Shown: piece after piece, positions 6,956-14,961 of the stretch
Layout of the letters: each line of letters begins with the position of its first letter
How positions within the stretch are numbered: position 1 is the first letter of the stretch
NCBI GenBank assembly: GCA_002711965.1
Contig: PASM01000019.1
Location: forward strand, 11,905 to 29,719
DNA: 17,815 nucleotides
Source of the DNA: Chloroflexota bacterium
GTDB taxonomy: Bacteria > Chloroflexota > Dehalococcoidia > UBA1151 > TMED-70
Direction of reading: 5' to 3'
The notes under the pieces: generated by a model
The model's input: the letters and a program-made list of their open reading frames with translations, nothing else
Databases searched by the model: none
What the model was told of the DNA's origin: nothing
Translations under genes and position numbers: made by a program

Positions 6956-8491
6956 TTATTCCCACTCAATTGTACTAGGTGGCTTTGAAGTTATATCATA
7001 TACAACTCTGTTTACACCATCCACTTCGTTTATAATTCTAGAAGAGATTTGGGATAGTATATCGTATGGGATTTTAGACCAGTCTGCAGTCATAGCATCT
7101 TTAGAATTTACAGCCCTTATAGCTATACAATTTTGATAAGTTCTATTATCACCCATAACACCAACACTTTGAGTATTAGTCAATACAGCGAATGCTTGCC
7201 AAATTTCATCATATATATTTGCTTTTTTTATTTCATCAATAAATATATGGTCTGCTTCCCTTAATATAGTTAGTTTTTTTTCTGTTATTTCACCCATTAT
7301 TCTTATAGCTAAGCCTGGTCCTGGAAAAGGATGCCTTCCAATAATATTTTTATTTATTCCTAATTCTTTTCCTATCTCTCTTACCTCATCCTTAAATAAT
7401 AGCCTAAGCGGCTCTATAAGGCTCAAGTTCATTTTTTCGGGTAGTCCTCCTACATTATGGTGACTTTTTATTACTACTTGATGCCCATCTTTTATAATCG
7501 CAGATTCAACAACATCTGAGTAAAGGGTCCCTTGAGCTAAATATTTGACGTTTTTAATTTTTTTACTTTCTTTTTCAAAAACATTAATAAATTCAGCACC
7601 GATAATTTTTCTCTTTTCTTCAGGATCAGAAATGTTTTTTAACTTTTTTAAAAATTGATTACTAGCATCAGCTAAAATAACATTTAATCCAAGATCTTGT
7701 TTTAAGAAATTCATAACATCATTTTCTTCATTTTTTCTAAGAAGCCCGTTGTTTACAAATATAGATGTAAGTTGTTTACCAATTGCTTTATGTATCAATG
7801 TTGCTGTTATACTTGAATCAACACCTCCTGAAAGGGCACAAATAACATTATTGTCACCCACTGTTTCTTTTATTTGAGCTATAGAATTTTGAATAAAGTT
7901 TTGTGAATTCCAGTCATTTTTTACTTCACAGATATTTATCGCGAAATTACTGAGGATTTCATCTCCTAAATTAGTATTCTCTACTTCTGGATGAAATTGT
8001 ACTCCATATATATTATTATTTTCAAAAGCGGCACAAAAGGTGTTATTAGTTTCTGCAATAGCTGTAAAATTTTTTGGTAATTCGATGATTTTATCTGAGT
8101 GACTCATCCATACTTTATTGGTAGATGGAATTTTAGTAAAAAGCTTTGAATCTTTTTTTATTTTTAAGACAGCATTCCCATATTCTCTAGCCTTAGCTTC
8201 TTCAACTTTGCCTTTGAATTGTTGAGCAATTAATTGCATTCCGTAGCAAATTCCTAAAATAGGTAGATTCAATTTTAAAATCCAATCAGGAATTTTAGGA
8301 GAATCATCATCAAATACACTATTAGGGCCACCTGAAAGAATAAATCCCTTTATATTTCTATCTTTGAAGAAATCTGGATCAATATTTGGACTTACAAGAT
8401 CGCAAAAAACGTTCTTTTCTCTTAGTCTTCTTGAAATGAGTCTAGTGTATTGAGATCCAAAATCAAATATAATAATAGTATCTTGCTTCAA
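6956..8491 (-). CDS. guaA: GMP synthase (glutamine-hydrolysing)
   Basis: GuaA aminates XMP to GMP with glutamine and ATP. From the chosen TTG (8489-8491) it has 511 residues, the standard two-domain length. The N-terminal class I amidotransferase has GGPNSVFDDDSP, GICYGMQ with nucleophile Cys82, and VQFHPEVENT (His167, Glu169). The C-terminal ATP-pyrophosphatase domain has the ALSGGVDSS loop (219-227), RHPFPGPGLAIRI and the terminal KPPSTIEWE. The open frame extends 46 codons further upstream, but that extension is hydrophobic, unrelated to GuaA and overlaps the divergent tsaC. An AGGAAA Shine-Dalgarno 4 bases before the TTG supports the shorter start. It heads the minus-strand purine operon. 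Confidence 0.96.
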   Translation of the reverse strand: MKQDTIIIFDFGSQYTRLISRRLREKNVFCDLVSPNIDPDFFKDRNIKGFILSGGPNSVFDDDSPKIPDWILKLNLPILGICYGMQLIAQQFKGKVEEAKAREYGNAVLKIKKDSKLFTKIPSTNKVWMSHSDKIIELPKNFTAIAETNNTFCAAFENNNIYGVQFHPEVENTNLGDEILSNFAINICEVKNDWNSQNFIQNSIAQIKETVGDNNVICALSGGVDSSITATLIHKAIGKQLTSIFVNNGLLRKNEENDVMNFLKQDLGLNVILADASNQFLKKLKNISDPEEKRKIIGAEFINVFEKESKKIKNVKYLAQGTLYSDVVESAIIKDGHQVVIKSHHNVGGLPEKMNLSLIEPLRLLFKDEVREIGKELGINKNIIGRHPFPGPGLAIRIMGEITEKKLTILREADHIFIDEIKKANIYDEIWQAFAVLTNTQSVGVMGDNRTYQNCIAIRAVNSKDAMTADWSKIPYDILSQISSRIINEVDGVNRVVYDITSKPPSTIEWE

Positions 8492-8495
8492 GTTA

Positions 8496-8501
8496 TTTCC
8501 T
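8496..8501 (-). promoter_or_regulatory. Shine-Dalgarno site for the guaA TTG start
   Basis: AGGAAA on the minus strand sits 4 bases before TTG 8491. Together with the GuaA N-terminal alignment it decides the start at 8491 rather than the far longer open frame. Confidence 0.65.
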
Positions 8502-8509
8502 GAATAATG

Positions 8510-8537
8510 TTTATATAAAATTAAGAATAAAGGTAAA
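8510..8537 (-). promoter_or_regulatory. Candidate sigma-70-type promoter for the guaA-pur operon
   Basis: On the minus strand TTTACC (8532-8537) is followed after 16 bases by TATAAA (8510-8515). These match the -35 consensus at 4 of 6 and the -10 consensus at 5 of 6 positions. Transcription would start near 8503, giving a leader of about a dozen bases before the guaA TTG. It lies in the only gap, 56 bases, between the divergent purine and tsaC operons. In such AT-rich DNA chance matches are common, so this is a candidate only. No purine riboswitch would fit in so short a leader. Confidence 0.4.
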
Positions 8538-8547
8538 TTTTTAAAAA

Positions 8548-9165
8548 TTGAAGAGAAAACAAAATAGAAAAATATTATTACAAACTGCAATTGATTGTTT
8601 AAATCAAAATGAGTCCTGTATTTTGCCAACTGATACTTATTACGCTTTATCAGTAAAAGCGAGTAGTCAGGTAGCTGTAAAAAATTTATTTAAGATCAAG
8701 AAAAGAGATTTAACTAAACCTGTTCCAATTTTAATATCAAGCTTAAATGATATTAGGGACTACAGTGATACTTCTTCGACGATAGTTAGAAAATTGGCAA
8801 AAAAATTTTGGCCTGGTCCATTAACAATTGTTCTGCCTTTGTTAGGAGGCATACCTGAAGAAATAAATAATAATTCAGGATTTATAGGTGTTAGAGTTCC
8901 TGATCATTCATTCACTATTGATCTAATAAATTTACTTGAAGAACCTATAACAGGGACTTCTGCAAACATTAGCAATGTCCCTCCTTCAAAAAACTTAAGT
9001 GAAATCATTGATGCTTTCAAAAATAGTGTATGCACTTATGTTGATATACCATGTGGCGAAGAAACTTTATCTTCAACTGTAATAAAGATTGACAATAATA
9101 ATGGAATAGATATTTTAAGAGAAGGGCCTATAACTTTAAATCAAATACAAAAAGAAGTTTCTTAA
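8548..9165 (+). CDS. tsaC: Threonylcarbamoyl-AMP synthase (TsaC/Sua5/YrdC family)
   Basis: The 205-residue protein is a single YrdC domain of the TsaC size, without the extra C-terminal Sua5 domain. The enzyme makes threonylcarbamoyl-AMP from Thr, bicarbonate and ATP for the t6A37 modification of ANN-decoding tRNAs. Seen motifs are LPTDTYYAL (26-34, canonical PTDTVYGL), KIKKRDLTKPVPIL (49-62, nucleotide-binding Lys/Arg), KFWPGPLTIVL (86-96), IGVRVPDH (113-120), TGTSANIS (135-142) and SSTVIKI. The first codon is TTG at 8548; no in-frame ATG gives a complete N-terminus, and the nearest AAAGG lies about 13 bases upstream, so the start is the least certain part. It opens the plus-strand operon, divergent from guaA, and its TAA shares one base with the next ATG. 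Confidence 0.9.
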   Translation: MKRKQNRKILLQTAIDCLNQNESCILPTDTYYALSVKASSQVAVKNLFKIKKRDLTKPVPILISSLNDIRDYSDTSSTIVRKLAKKFWPGPLTIVLPLLGGIPEEINNNSGFIGVRVPDHSFTIDLINLLEEPITGTSANISNVPPSKNLSEIIDAFKNSVCTYVDIPCGEETLSSTVIKIDNNNGIDILREGPITLNQIQKEVS

Positions 9166-10112
9166 TGCTTGAATATAAAAAATTTATAGAGGAAATCCTA
9201 AATCGTAATAATTTAGGTATTTATGAATTAATGAGGTATCATTTTGGGATTAATAGTGATGTAGAAAAAAAATATCCATATGCTGAACTAACTGAGATTT
9301 TCTCAAAAAAAAATCAAATAAAAGAAGAAGAGATACTAAAAATAGCCTTATCAATAGAACTATTAAATGCCTCTTTTGAAGTTCATGAAGATGTTAGAAA
9401 CGGAAACACTGAAAGATTTAAATCAGAATCTTTATGGTGGAAATATGGCCCCGCTCAAGCTATAAATGTTGGCGATGGATTTCAAGCTATTTCTCGAAGT
9501 GTACTTCTTGAATTATCTGAATTCTCTAAAGACCATGAGAGTATTTTAAAAATAGTATCTCATTTAGATAAATCTATAATTGAGATTTGCGAGTCTGAAA
9601 ATCACGAGTTGAAATTACAAGAATTGCCACAATCTGAAGTGACAGATTTTGAACAAAACATCATGAATAAATATGGTTCACTTGTTTCAAATTGTTTTAT
9701 ATTGCCTTCATTTTTAGTTTCAAATTCTGAAGAAAACTTAAGAGAATTTTCTAATAAACTGGTACTTTTTGAAAAGCTACGAAGAGAAATTGAATTTTTT
9801 GAATCAAATAAAGAATTAGACTCTCCTGAACTTGGTTCATTTCTTTCAAAAAGTAAGCCATTGTCAGTCATAATTGCTATGCAAGATGGAGATCCTTCTC
9901 TACGAAGAGCGCTAGGAGAAATATATATTCAAAGAGTAATTGATCCTAAAAATATAAAAATAGTGAAAGATTTGTGTATTTCAGAAGGCTCTGTTAAAAA
10001 AGTAAAAAAAATATCTGATGATTATAAAAAATATTCTTTAGATTTTATGAACGATTTAAATTTTAATGAAAATGAACAAAATACTATATTTAGTCTTATA
10101 GAAAATATTTAA
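9165..10112 (+). CDS. Polyprenyl-synthase-like protein lacking catalytic motifs (probable pseudoenzyme)
   Basis: The 315-residue, mostly helical protein resembles bacterial all-trans polyprenyl diphosphate synthases in the first third: ELMRYHFG (21-28), ALSIELLNASFEVHEDVRNG (61-80), and LWWKYGPAQAINVGDGF (90-106), which parallels the family's 'VWKxWGxxQAINxGDxMF'. The catalytic parts are altered. The first aspartate-rich motif (DDxxD) reads EDVRN at 75-79, the GKRxRP substrate motif is absent near residues 34-45, and the AFQIxDD second motif corresponds to a Lys/Arg/Glu-rich stretch at about 200-212. KYGSL (169-173) and KSKPLSVIIAM (229-239) still follow the family order. Prenyl transfer is therefore unlikely; a structural or partner role is an inference. 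It overlaps tsaC by 1 base and ends 1 base before pgk, so the frame is maintained and expressed with them. Confidence 0.65.
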   Translation: MLEYKKFIEEILNRNNLGIYELMRYHFGINSDVEKKYPYAELTEIFSKKNQIKEEEILKIALSIELLNASFEVHEDVRNGNTERFKSESLWWKYGPAQAINVGDGFQAISRSVLLELSEFSKDHESILKIVSHLDKSIIEICESENHELKLQELPQSEVTDFEQNIMNKYGSLVSNCFILPSFLVSNSEENLREFSNKLVLFEKLRREIEFFESNKELDSPELGSFLSKSKPLSVIIAMQDGDPSLRRALGEIYIQRVIDPKNIKIVKDLCISEGSVKKVKKISDDYKKYSLDFMNDLNFNENEQNTIFSLIENI

Positions 10113-10113
10113 A

Positions 10114-11283
10114 ATGATAGAAATAAAGGGTATTAATAAAGAAAAATTCAATAATAAAAGATGTTTGTTGAGATTAGACTTGAATATCCCTCTTTCTGAT
10201 TTGGGAGAAATTTTGGATGATACTAGAATTATTGAAAGCAAACCTTCTATAGACTTTTTAATTAATCAGAATGCTAAAGTTATTATTATTTCTCATATAG
10301 GAAGACCTAAAGGAGAATTCGTAGATAGCTTATCCTTTAGGCACTTAATAGATGAGATTGAGTCAAGAATAAAAAGAGAAATTGTTTTTATTGATTTTAA
10401 GGATCAATCAGATGCCTTAAATATAATAAATTCTAAGGATAACGGGACTCTTTTTATGCTTGATAATTTAAGATTTAATTCTGGTGAAGAAAACAGTGAA
10501 GAAGGTTTTATAAATTTTTTATCAAGTATTTCAGATATTTATATAAATGATGGATTTGGGACTATTCACAGAAATCATGCATCTATCACAGGAATTGCAA
10601 ATAAAATGAAATCATTTGGTGGGATTCTTTTAGAAAAAGAAATTTTAAATATTTCTGAATGTATGCTTACTGAATCATCAAAATCAACAGCAGTTTTAGG
10701 TGGAGCAAAGATTTCAGATAAAATCCCTATTATTGAAAATCTATCTTCTTCGTTTAATAATTTGATTATAACTGGAGGCATGATAAAACCTTTTCTAATA
10801 GCATCTCAAAAAATTTCAAATACTATTGATTTAGATAATGATAAAGAAGTCCAAATAGCTAAAAAAATACTTTCTAAAAATAAAAATTTGATTATTCCAG
10901 AACAATTGATATGTGCCAAGTCATTAAAAGATGAACCAATATTATTAAATGCATCCCAAATAGAAGATACAGATAATATATATGATATTGGACCAAATAG
11001 TCTATCTGAGATTTCTAGTATGATTCTAAATTCAGATAAAATTATTTGGAATGGTCCTCCTGGAGTGTATGAAAACCAATCTTTCCAAAATGGAACTAAA
11101 ACAATTATAAAAGCTATTGTAAATTCTGAATCAAAAATAAAGGTTGCTGGAGGTGGTTCTACTGTAGCAGCTATAAATCATTTTAATTCTGCAGATTATT
11201 TTTCTCATATTTCAACTGGTGGAGGAGCTTTTTTAAGTTTGTTAGAAGGAAAGTTTTTACAAGGAATAGAGGTTCTGAAGTAA
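10114..11283 (+). CDS. pgk: Phosphoglycerate kinase
   Basis: Pgk transfers phosphate between 1,3-bisphosphoglycerate and ADP in glycolysis/gluconeogenesis. The 389 residues are close to the usual 390-397. Motifs in order are LLRLDLNIPL, the SHIGRPKG block, LFMLDNLRF, INDGFGTIHRNHASITGIA (canonical DAFGTAHRAHAS), VLGGAKISDKI, IIWNGPPGVYE, GGGSTVAA and the nucleotide-domain HISTGGGAFLSLLEG. The two-domain architecture is complete. It begins 1 base after the preceding gene, and its TAA overlaps the tpiA ATG by 1 base. The pgk-tpiA pair is common, but gap is not present beside it here; the pair sits among tRNA-modification genes. Confidence 0.97.
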   Translation: MIEIKGINKEKFNNKRCLLRLDLNIPLSDLGEILDDTRIIESKPSIDFLINQNAKVIIISHIGRPKGEFVDSLSFRHLIDEIESRIKREIVFIDFKDQSDALNIINSKDNGTLFMLDNLRFNSGEENSEEGFINFLSSISDIYINDGFGTIHRNHASITGIANKMKSFGGILLEKEILNISECMLTESSKSTAVLGGAKISDKIPIIENLSSSFNNLIITGGMIKPFLIASQKISNTIDLDNDKEVQIAKKILSKNKNLIIPEQLICAKSLKDEPILLNASQIEDTDNIYDIGPNSLSEISSMILNSDKIIWNGPPGVYENQSFQNGTKTIIKAIVNSESKIKVAGGGSTVAAINHFNSADYFSHISTGGGAFLSLLEGKFLQGIEVLK

Positions 11284-12011
11284 TGAAAAAATATATAGTT
11301 TCCAATTTGAAAATGAATAAAAATCTCAACGAATTTGATAATTACTTGGAGAAACTTAGATCTAAAATTACAAATTTTAATAATGAGATTATAATTTGTC
11401 CTTCAAGTATTTATTTAGAAAAAATGTTTATGAAAAATTATAATTTCTCTATTGGAATTCAGGATATAGACCATAGAAATGAAGGAGCTGCAACTGGATC
11501 AATAGCTGCAACTCAAATAAAAGAATTTTGCAAATACGCAATAGTTGGACACTCAGAAAGAAGAGATGTTTTTAAAGAAGACAATGCAATGATAAAAGAA
11601 AAATTAAATAGATGCTGGGAAAATGAAATCATACCTATTTTATGTATAGGTGAAAGTTTGAATATAAGAAAAAAAGGAATTGAAGAAATAAAAAAGCACC
11701 TTTTATCTCAGTTGGAAGAAAGCTTAACTTATGCATCAAATTGGGAAAAAATTCTTATTGCATACGAACCAATTTGGGCGATAGGAACTGGTCTTTCTGC
11801 TTCAAAAGATGAAACGGTAGAAGTAATGGATATATTAAGTGAAAAATTATTAAAAATATCAGATTCAAAACCCATACCAATTTTATATGGAGGCAGTGTA
11901 AATGAAGATAATTTTAAAGATTTTCAAAGTATAGCTAATCTCTCAGGATTTTTGATAGGAAGTGCAAGCTTAAATTCTGATAGTTTATCCAAAATAATTA
12001 ACGAATTTTAA
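11283..12011 (+). CDS. tpiA: Triosephosphate isomerase
   Basis: TpiA interconverts dihydroxyacetone phosphate and glyceraldehyde 3-phosphate. The 242-residue barrel has all catalytic residues: Lys10 in NLKMNK, His90 in VGHSERRD, and Glu162 in AYEPIWAIGTG. Loop 6 and the phosphate-binding ILYGGSVNEDN and GFLIGSASL strands are intact. The chain is slightly shorter than the usual 250 or so. The GAATGSIAA segment differs from the common GAFTGE, which is not an essential site. It overlaps pgk and miaA by 1 base each (TAATG junctions), showing tight translational coupling. Confidence 0.97.
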   Translation: MKKYIVSNLKMNKNLNEFDNYLEKLRSKITNFNNEIIICPSSIYLEKMFMKNYNFSIGIQDIDHRNEGAATGSIAATQIKEFCKYAIVGHSERRDVFKEDNAMIKEKLNRCWENEIIPILCIGESLNIRKKGIEEIKKHLLSQLEESLTYASNWEKILIAYEPIWAIGTGLSASKDETVEVMDILSEKLLKISDSKPIPILYGGSVNEDNFKDFQSIANLSGFLIGSASLNSDSLSKIINEF

Positions 12012-12925
12012 TGATAAACCATAAAGTTATTTCAATACTTGGACCTACAGCTTCAGGAAAATCAGACTTAGCTATAAAAATAGGTCAAAAATTTAATTTT
12101 CCAATTATAAACTGCGACTCTAAGCTATTATATAAAGGCTTTGATATAGGAACTGCAAAACCAACCAATTATGATCAAAATTTGGTTAAACATTATATGG
12201 TTGATGTGCTTGATTTGAGTGATCACAGCAACCTAAAATGGTTTCTAGATGAATCAAGAAAAATAATTTCAGATTTAAATAAAAATAACAATATTCCTAT
12301 ACTTACTGGTGGTACTGGTCAATATTTATGGGGGATTCTAGAGGCATGGGACCCACCCAAAATAAAACCTAATGAAGAATTAAGGGAAAAAATTTATAAA
12401 GAAATAGAAATATTAGGAATTGATAAAGTTATTCAAAATTATTCAGCAAAATATAAATTAAATTCTGAATTGGATTTAGAAAACCCTATAAGGCTTATTA
12501 GAATTATTGAAAGACTTGAATCAGGGTATAAAGGAGATTCAAAAAATAAATTAGAAAATTATCAAATAAGTTCACTAATAATTGGATTAAAAATAGAAAG
12601 AGAAGAAAGCAATAGATTGATCAGGGAAAGAATAAAAAAAATGATTTCTATAGGTTGGGTAGAAGAGGTTGAAAACTTATTGAAATTAGGTATCGATCCT
12701 AATTCTCCTCCTATGATGTCAATTGGATACAGAGAAGTAGTTGATTATATAAATGGAATTGTTACAAGAGATGAAATGGAAAATAAGATATATATTTCGA
12801 CTAGAAAACTTATGCGTCATCAAGATAATTGGTTTAAGAAATCTGATAAAAGAATTAAATGGATAAATTTTGAAAACTCATTTAAAGAAGCAGATATTAT
12901 AATATCTGAGTGGCTAAAAAAATAA
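12011..12925 (+). CDS. miaA: tRNA dimethylallyltransferase
   Basis: MiaA adds a dimethylallyl group to N6 of A37 in tRNAs reading UNN codons. The 304-residue protein has the P-loop GPTASGKS (11-18), the catalytic-Asp motif CDSKLLYKGFDIGTAKP (35-51), HYMVDVLDL (61-69), TGGTGQY (99-105) and, toward the C-terminus, SIGYREVVDY and STRKLMRHQDNWF, the tRNA-contacting R..Q.W segment. The dimethylallyl diphosphate it uses comes from isoprenoid metabolism, so the polyprenyl-synthase-like gene upstream is thematically close, though nothing shows a direct link. With tsaC in the same operon, both A37 modifications are encoded together. An AAGGAG right at its stop serves the next gene, dapF. Confidence 0.96.
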   Translation: MINHKVISILGPTASGKSDLAIKIGQKFNFPIINCDSKLLYKGFDIGTAKPTNYDQNLVKHYMVDVLDLSDHSNLKWFLDESRKIISDLNKNNNIPILTGGTGQYLWGILEAWDPPKIKPNEELREKIYKEIEILGIDKVIQNYSAKYKLNSELDLENPIRLIRIIERLESGYKGDSKNKLENYQISSLIIGLKIEREESNRLIRERIKKMISIGWVEEVENLLKLGIDPNSPPMMSIGYREVVDYINGIVTRDEMENKIYISTRKLMRHQDNWFKKSDKRIKWINFENSFKEADIIISEWLKK

Positions 12926-12935
12926 GGAGTATAAT

Positions 12936-13784
12936 ATGTTACCTTTTGTTAAGCTTCAAGGTGCAGGTAATGACTATATTGCAATAGATGGAAGAGAAAA
13001 AAAATATGATTGGAATCAATTATCTTTAGATATGAGCAAGCCAGTTTTTGGGGTAGGTTCTGATGGTATTGTTGTCGTTTTTGAAAGTGACAAAGCAGAT
13101 ATAAGAATGAGAATCTATAATCCTGATGGTTCAGAAGCAGAAATTAGCGGTAATGGAATCAGATTATTTACAAAATATGTTCTAGATCAAGGTATCGTAT
13201 CACCAGAAAAAGATATATTGAAAATTGAAACAGGTGATGGAGTTAAAACTGTATACCCTCAACTCGAACATGGGAAAGTTATATCATCAAAAGTTGAAAT
13301 GGGAATACCTAATTTCGTAGCAAGCAAAATTCCAATTTCAGTTCCTCAAATAAATGATAAAGATAAACCTAAATTTCAAATGGATATACTTGGGCATAAA
13401 CTTGACATCACATGTTTATCAGTAGGTAATCCTCATGCTGTTTGCATAATGGAACAAGATGTTAAAGACTTCCCTTTGGTTGAAGTAGGAACGATAGTTG
13501 AAAAGCATGAATATTTCCCTAATAGAATAAATTTTGAAATTGTGAATATAATATCCAGAGAAAAAATAAGAGCGAGGATTTTTGAAAGAGGAGCAGGGGA
13601 AACCTTATCTTCTGGTACTGGAAGCACTGCATCTGCAAGTGCTAGTAGATATAATGGACTAGTTGATGATAACGTTGAAGTTATTTTAGATGGAGGGAAC
13701 CTAAATATTTCTTGGGATAAAAATGATATGGCAATGCTAGAGGGACCTTCTGAAGAAGTGTTTAGTGGCATTTGGCCTAAATAA
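12936..13784 (+). CDS. dapF: Diaminopimelate epimerase family protein with Ser/Ser in place of the catalytic cysteines
   Basis: The 282-residue protein has the full two-lobed DapF pattern: KLQGAGNDYI (6-15), GVGSDGIVVV (39-48), RIYNPDGSEAEISGNGIRLF (59-78), SVGNPHAV (162-169), RINFEIV and FERGAGETLSSGTGSTASA (216-234). Canonical DapF needs a Cys in each of the CGNG and CGTG loops to deprotonate and reprotonate DAP. Here both are Ser: Ser71 (codon AGC 13146-13148) and Ser226 (TCT 13611-13613). Asn62, Asn165, Glu217 and Arg218, the substrate-recognition residues of the family, remain. The neighbouring dapL supports a role in LL- to meso-DAP conversion, but a changed or slowed chemistry is possible. 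AAGGAG lies 6 bases before the ATG. Confidence 0.85.
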   Translation: MLPFVKLQGAGNDYIAIDGREKKYDWNQLSLDMSKPVFGVGSDGIVVVFESDKADIRMRIYNPDGSEAEISGNGIRLFTKYVLDQGIVSPEKDILKIETGDGVKTVYPQLEHGKVISSKVEMGIPNFVASKIPISVPQINDKDKPKFQMDILGHKLDITCLSVGNPHAVCIMEQDVKDFPLVEVGTIVEKHEYFPNRINFEIVNIISREKIRARIFERGAGETLSSGTGSTASASASRYNGLVDDNVEVILDGGNLNISWDKNDMAMLEGPSEEVFSGIWPK

Positions 13785-13796
13785 AGGAGAAAAATT

Positions 13797-14960
13797 ATGA
13801 AATTTGCAAAAAGAGTTCAAGATCTTCCGCCATATTTATTTGTTGGTATATCAAGGGCTATAGCAAAAAAGAAAGAACAAGGCATTGAAGTAATTTCTTT
13901 TGGCATAGGAGATCCTGATATTCCAACTCCAAAATCAGTTATTGATAGATTGAAAATTGCATCAGAAAATCCAGCTCATCATAGATATCCAGAATCAGAA
14001 GGATTGCCAGAGTTTAGAGAATCTGTAGCTAAATTTTATTCTGATAGATTTGGAGTGGATTTAGATTATAAAACAGAAATTATTAATTTAATCGGAGCAA
14101 AAGAAGGTATCGCACATGCACCTTTGTGCTTTATTGATCCAGGAGATATTGCGCTTGTTCCTAATCCTGCTTATCCAGTATATGAAATTGGTACTATGTT
14201 TGCAGGAGGAGAAACAGTTTTTATAGATTTGTTAGAAGAAAATGGTTTTCTAATTGACTTTTCTAGTATAGATACAAATACTGCTAAAAAAGCTAAAATG
14301 CTTTGGATTAATTATCCTAATAATCCAACTGGAGCGGTTGCAAACCTAGATTTTTACAAAGAAGCAGTAGAATTTTGTAAAGATTTTGATATAGCCCTTA
14401 TGCACGATGCTTGCTATACAGAAGTTACTTTTGATGGATATGTTGCTCCAAGTATACTTCAAGTTCCAGGTGCAAAAGATATTGCTATTGAATTTCATTC
14501 ACTATCAAAAACAGCAAATATGACTGGATGGAGAGTTGGAAGTGCAGCAGGTAATCCTGACTTAATTAATGCTCTTATGAGAGTGAAATCAAATATTGAC
14601 TCAGGTCTGTCTCAGGCAATTCAAGAAATGGGCATGGAAGCTCTTGCATTATCTAAAGATTGGATTAATGAAAATAATAATATTTATAAAAATAGACGAG
14701 ATAAAGTTGTTTCTACTTTACAAGAAATTGGGTTAGATGCAAAAGCACCTAGTGCAACATTGTATATTTGGACAAGAGTTCCTAAAGGTTATACTTCTGC
14801 TTCATTTACTGAAAAATTACTTGAAGAAGTAAACGTCGTTGTTACACCTGGAAGTGGATATGGAACGGCAGGAGAAGGCTTTATAAGGCTTTCTTTGACT
14901 ATACCTGATGACCAAATAGATGAAGGATTAAATCGATTGTCAAAATTTACTTTGAAATAA
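13797..14960 (+). CDS. dapL: LL-diaminopimelate aminotransferase (DapL type)
   Basis: The 387-residue fold-type I PLP enzyme begins KFAKRVQDLPPYLFVGISRAI, an opening characteristic of DapL proteins of Chloroflexota and relatives. DapL turns tetrahydrodipicolinate directly into LL-DAP with glutamate, bypassing succinylated or acetylated intermediates. Seen are FGIGDPDIPTP (35-45), PNPAYPVYE (122-130), NYPNNPTGA (172-180, Asn176), HDACYTEVTFDG (203-214, Asp204 to the pyridine nitrogen), SLSKTANMTGWRVG (235-248, Schiff-base Lys238), and GFIRLSL with the substrate-carboxylate Arg. A strong AAGGAG overlaps the dapF stop. Pairing with dapF supports LL-DAP rather than another substrate. A broader alanine/aspartate aminotransferase is the main alternative. 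Confidence 0.9.
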   Translation: MKFAKRVQDLPPYLFVGISRAIAKKKEQGIEVISFGIGDPDIPTPKSVIDRLKIASENPAHHRYPESEGLPEFRESVAKFYSDRFGVDLDYKTEIINLIGAKEGIAHAPLCFIDPGDIALVPNPAYPVYEIGTMFAGGETVFIDLLEENGFLIDFSSIDTNTAKKAKMLWINYPNNPTGAVANLDFYKEAVEFCKDFDIALMHDACYTEVTFDGYVAPSILQVPGAKDIAIEFHSLSKTANMTGWRVGSAAGNPDLINALMRVKSNIDSGLSQAIQEMGMEALALSKDWINENNNIYKNRRDKVVSTLQEIGLDAKAPSATLYIWTRVPKGYTSASFTEKLLEEVNVVVTPGSGYGTAGEGFIRLSLTIPDDQIDEGLNRLSKFTLK

Positions 14961-14961
14961 C

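Noticed and set aside
6952..6969. TTG start for purD six codons upstream
   Set aside because: It would begin inside the guaA 3' end, and the ATG at 6951 gives the exact family N-terminus.
8483..8510. Possible + strand promoter (TTGCTT, 16 bases, TAATGT) for the tsaC operon
   Set aside because: Both boxes are weak and the upstream one lies at the guaA start; not distinguishable from AT-rich background.
8492..8629. Long N-terminal extension of guaA with a hydrophobic segment
   Set aside because: It overlaps tsaC, does not resemble any GuaA N-terminus, and an AGGAAA site supports TTG 8491.
12011..12925. Altered MiaA catalytic motif (DSKLLY instead of DSxQVY)
   Set aside because: E. coli MiaA has DSALIY at this place, so the substitution is normal for the family.
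13433..13771. 112-residue minus-strand open frame inside dapF
   Set aside because: It lies fully antisense to a well-supported gene and shows no family pattern.
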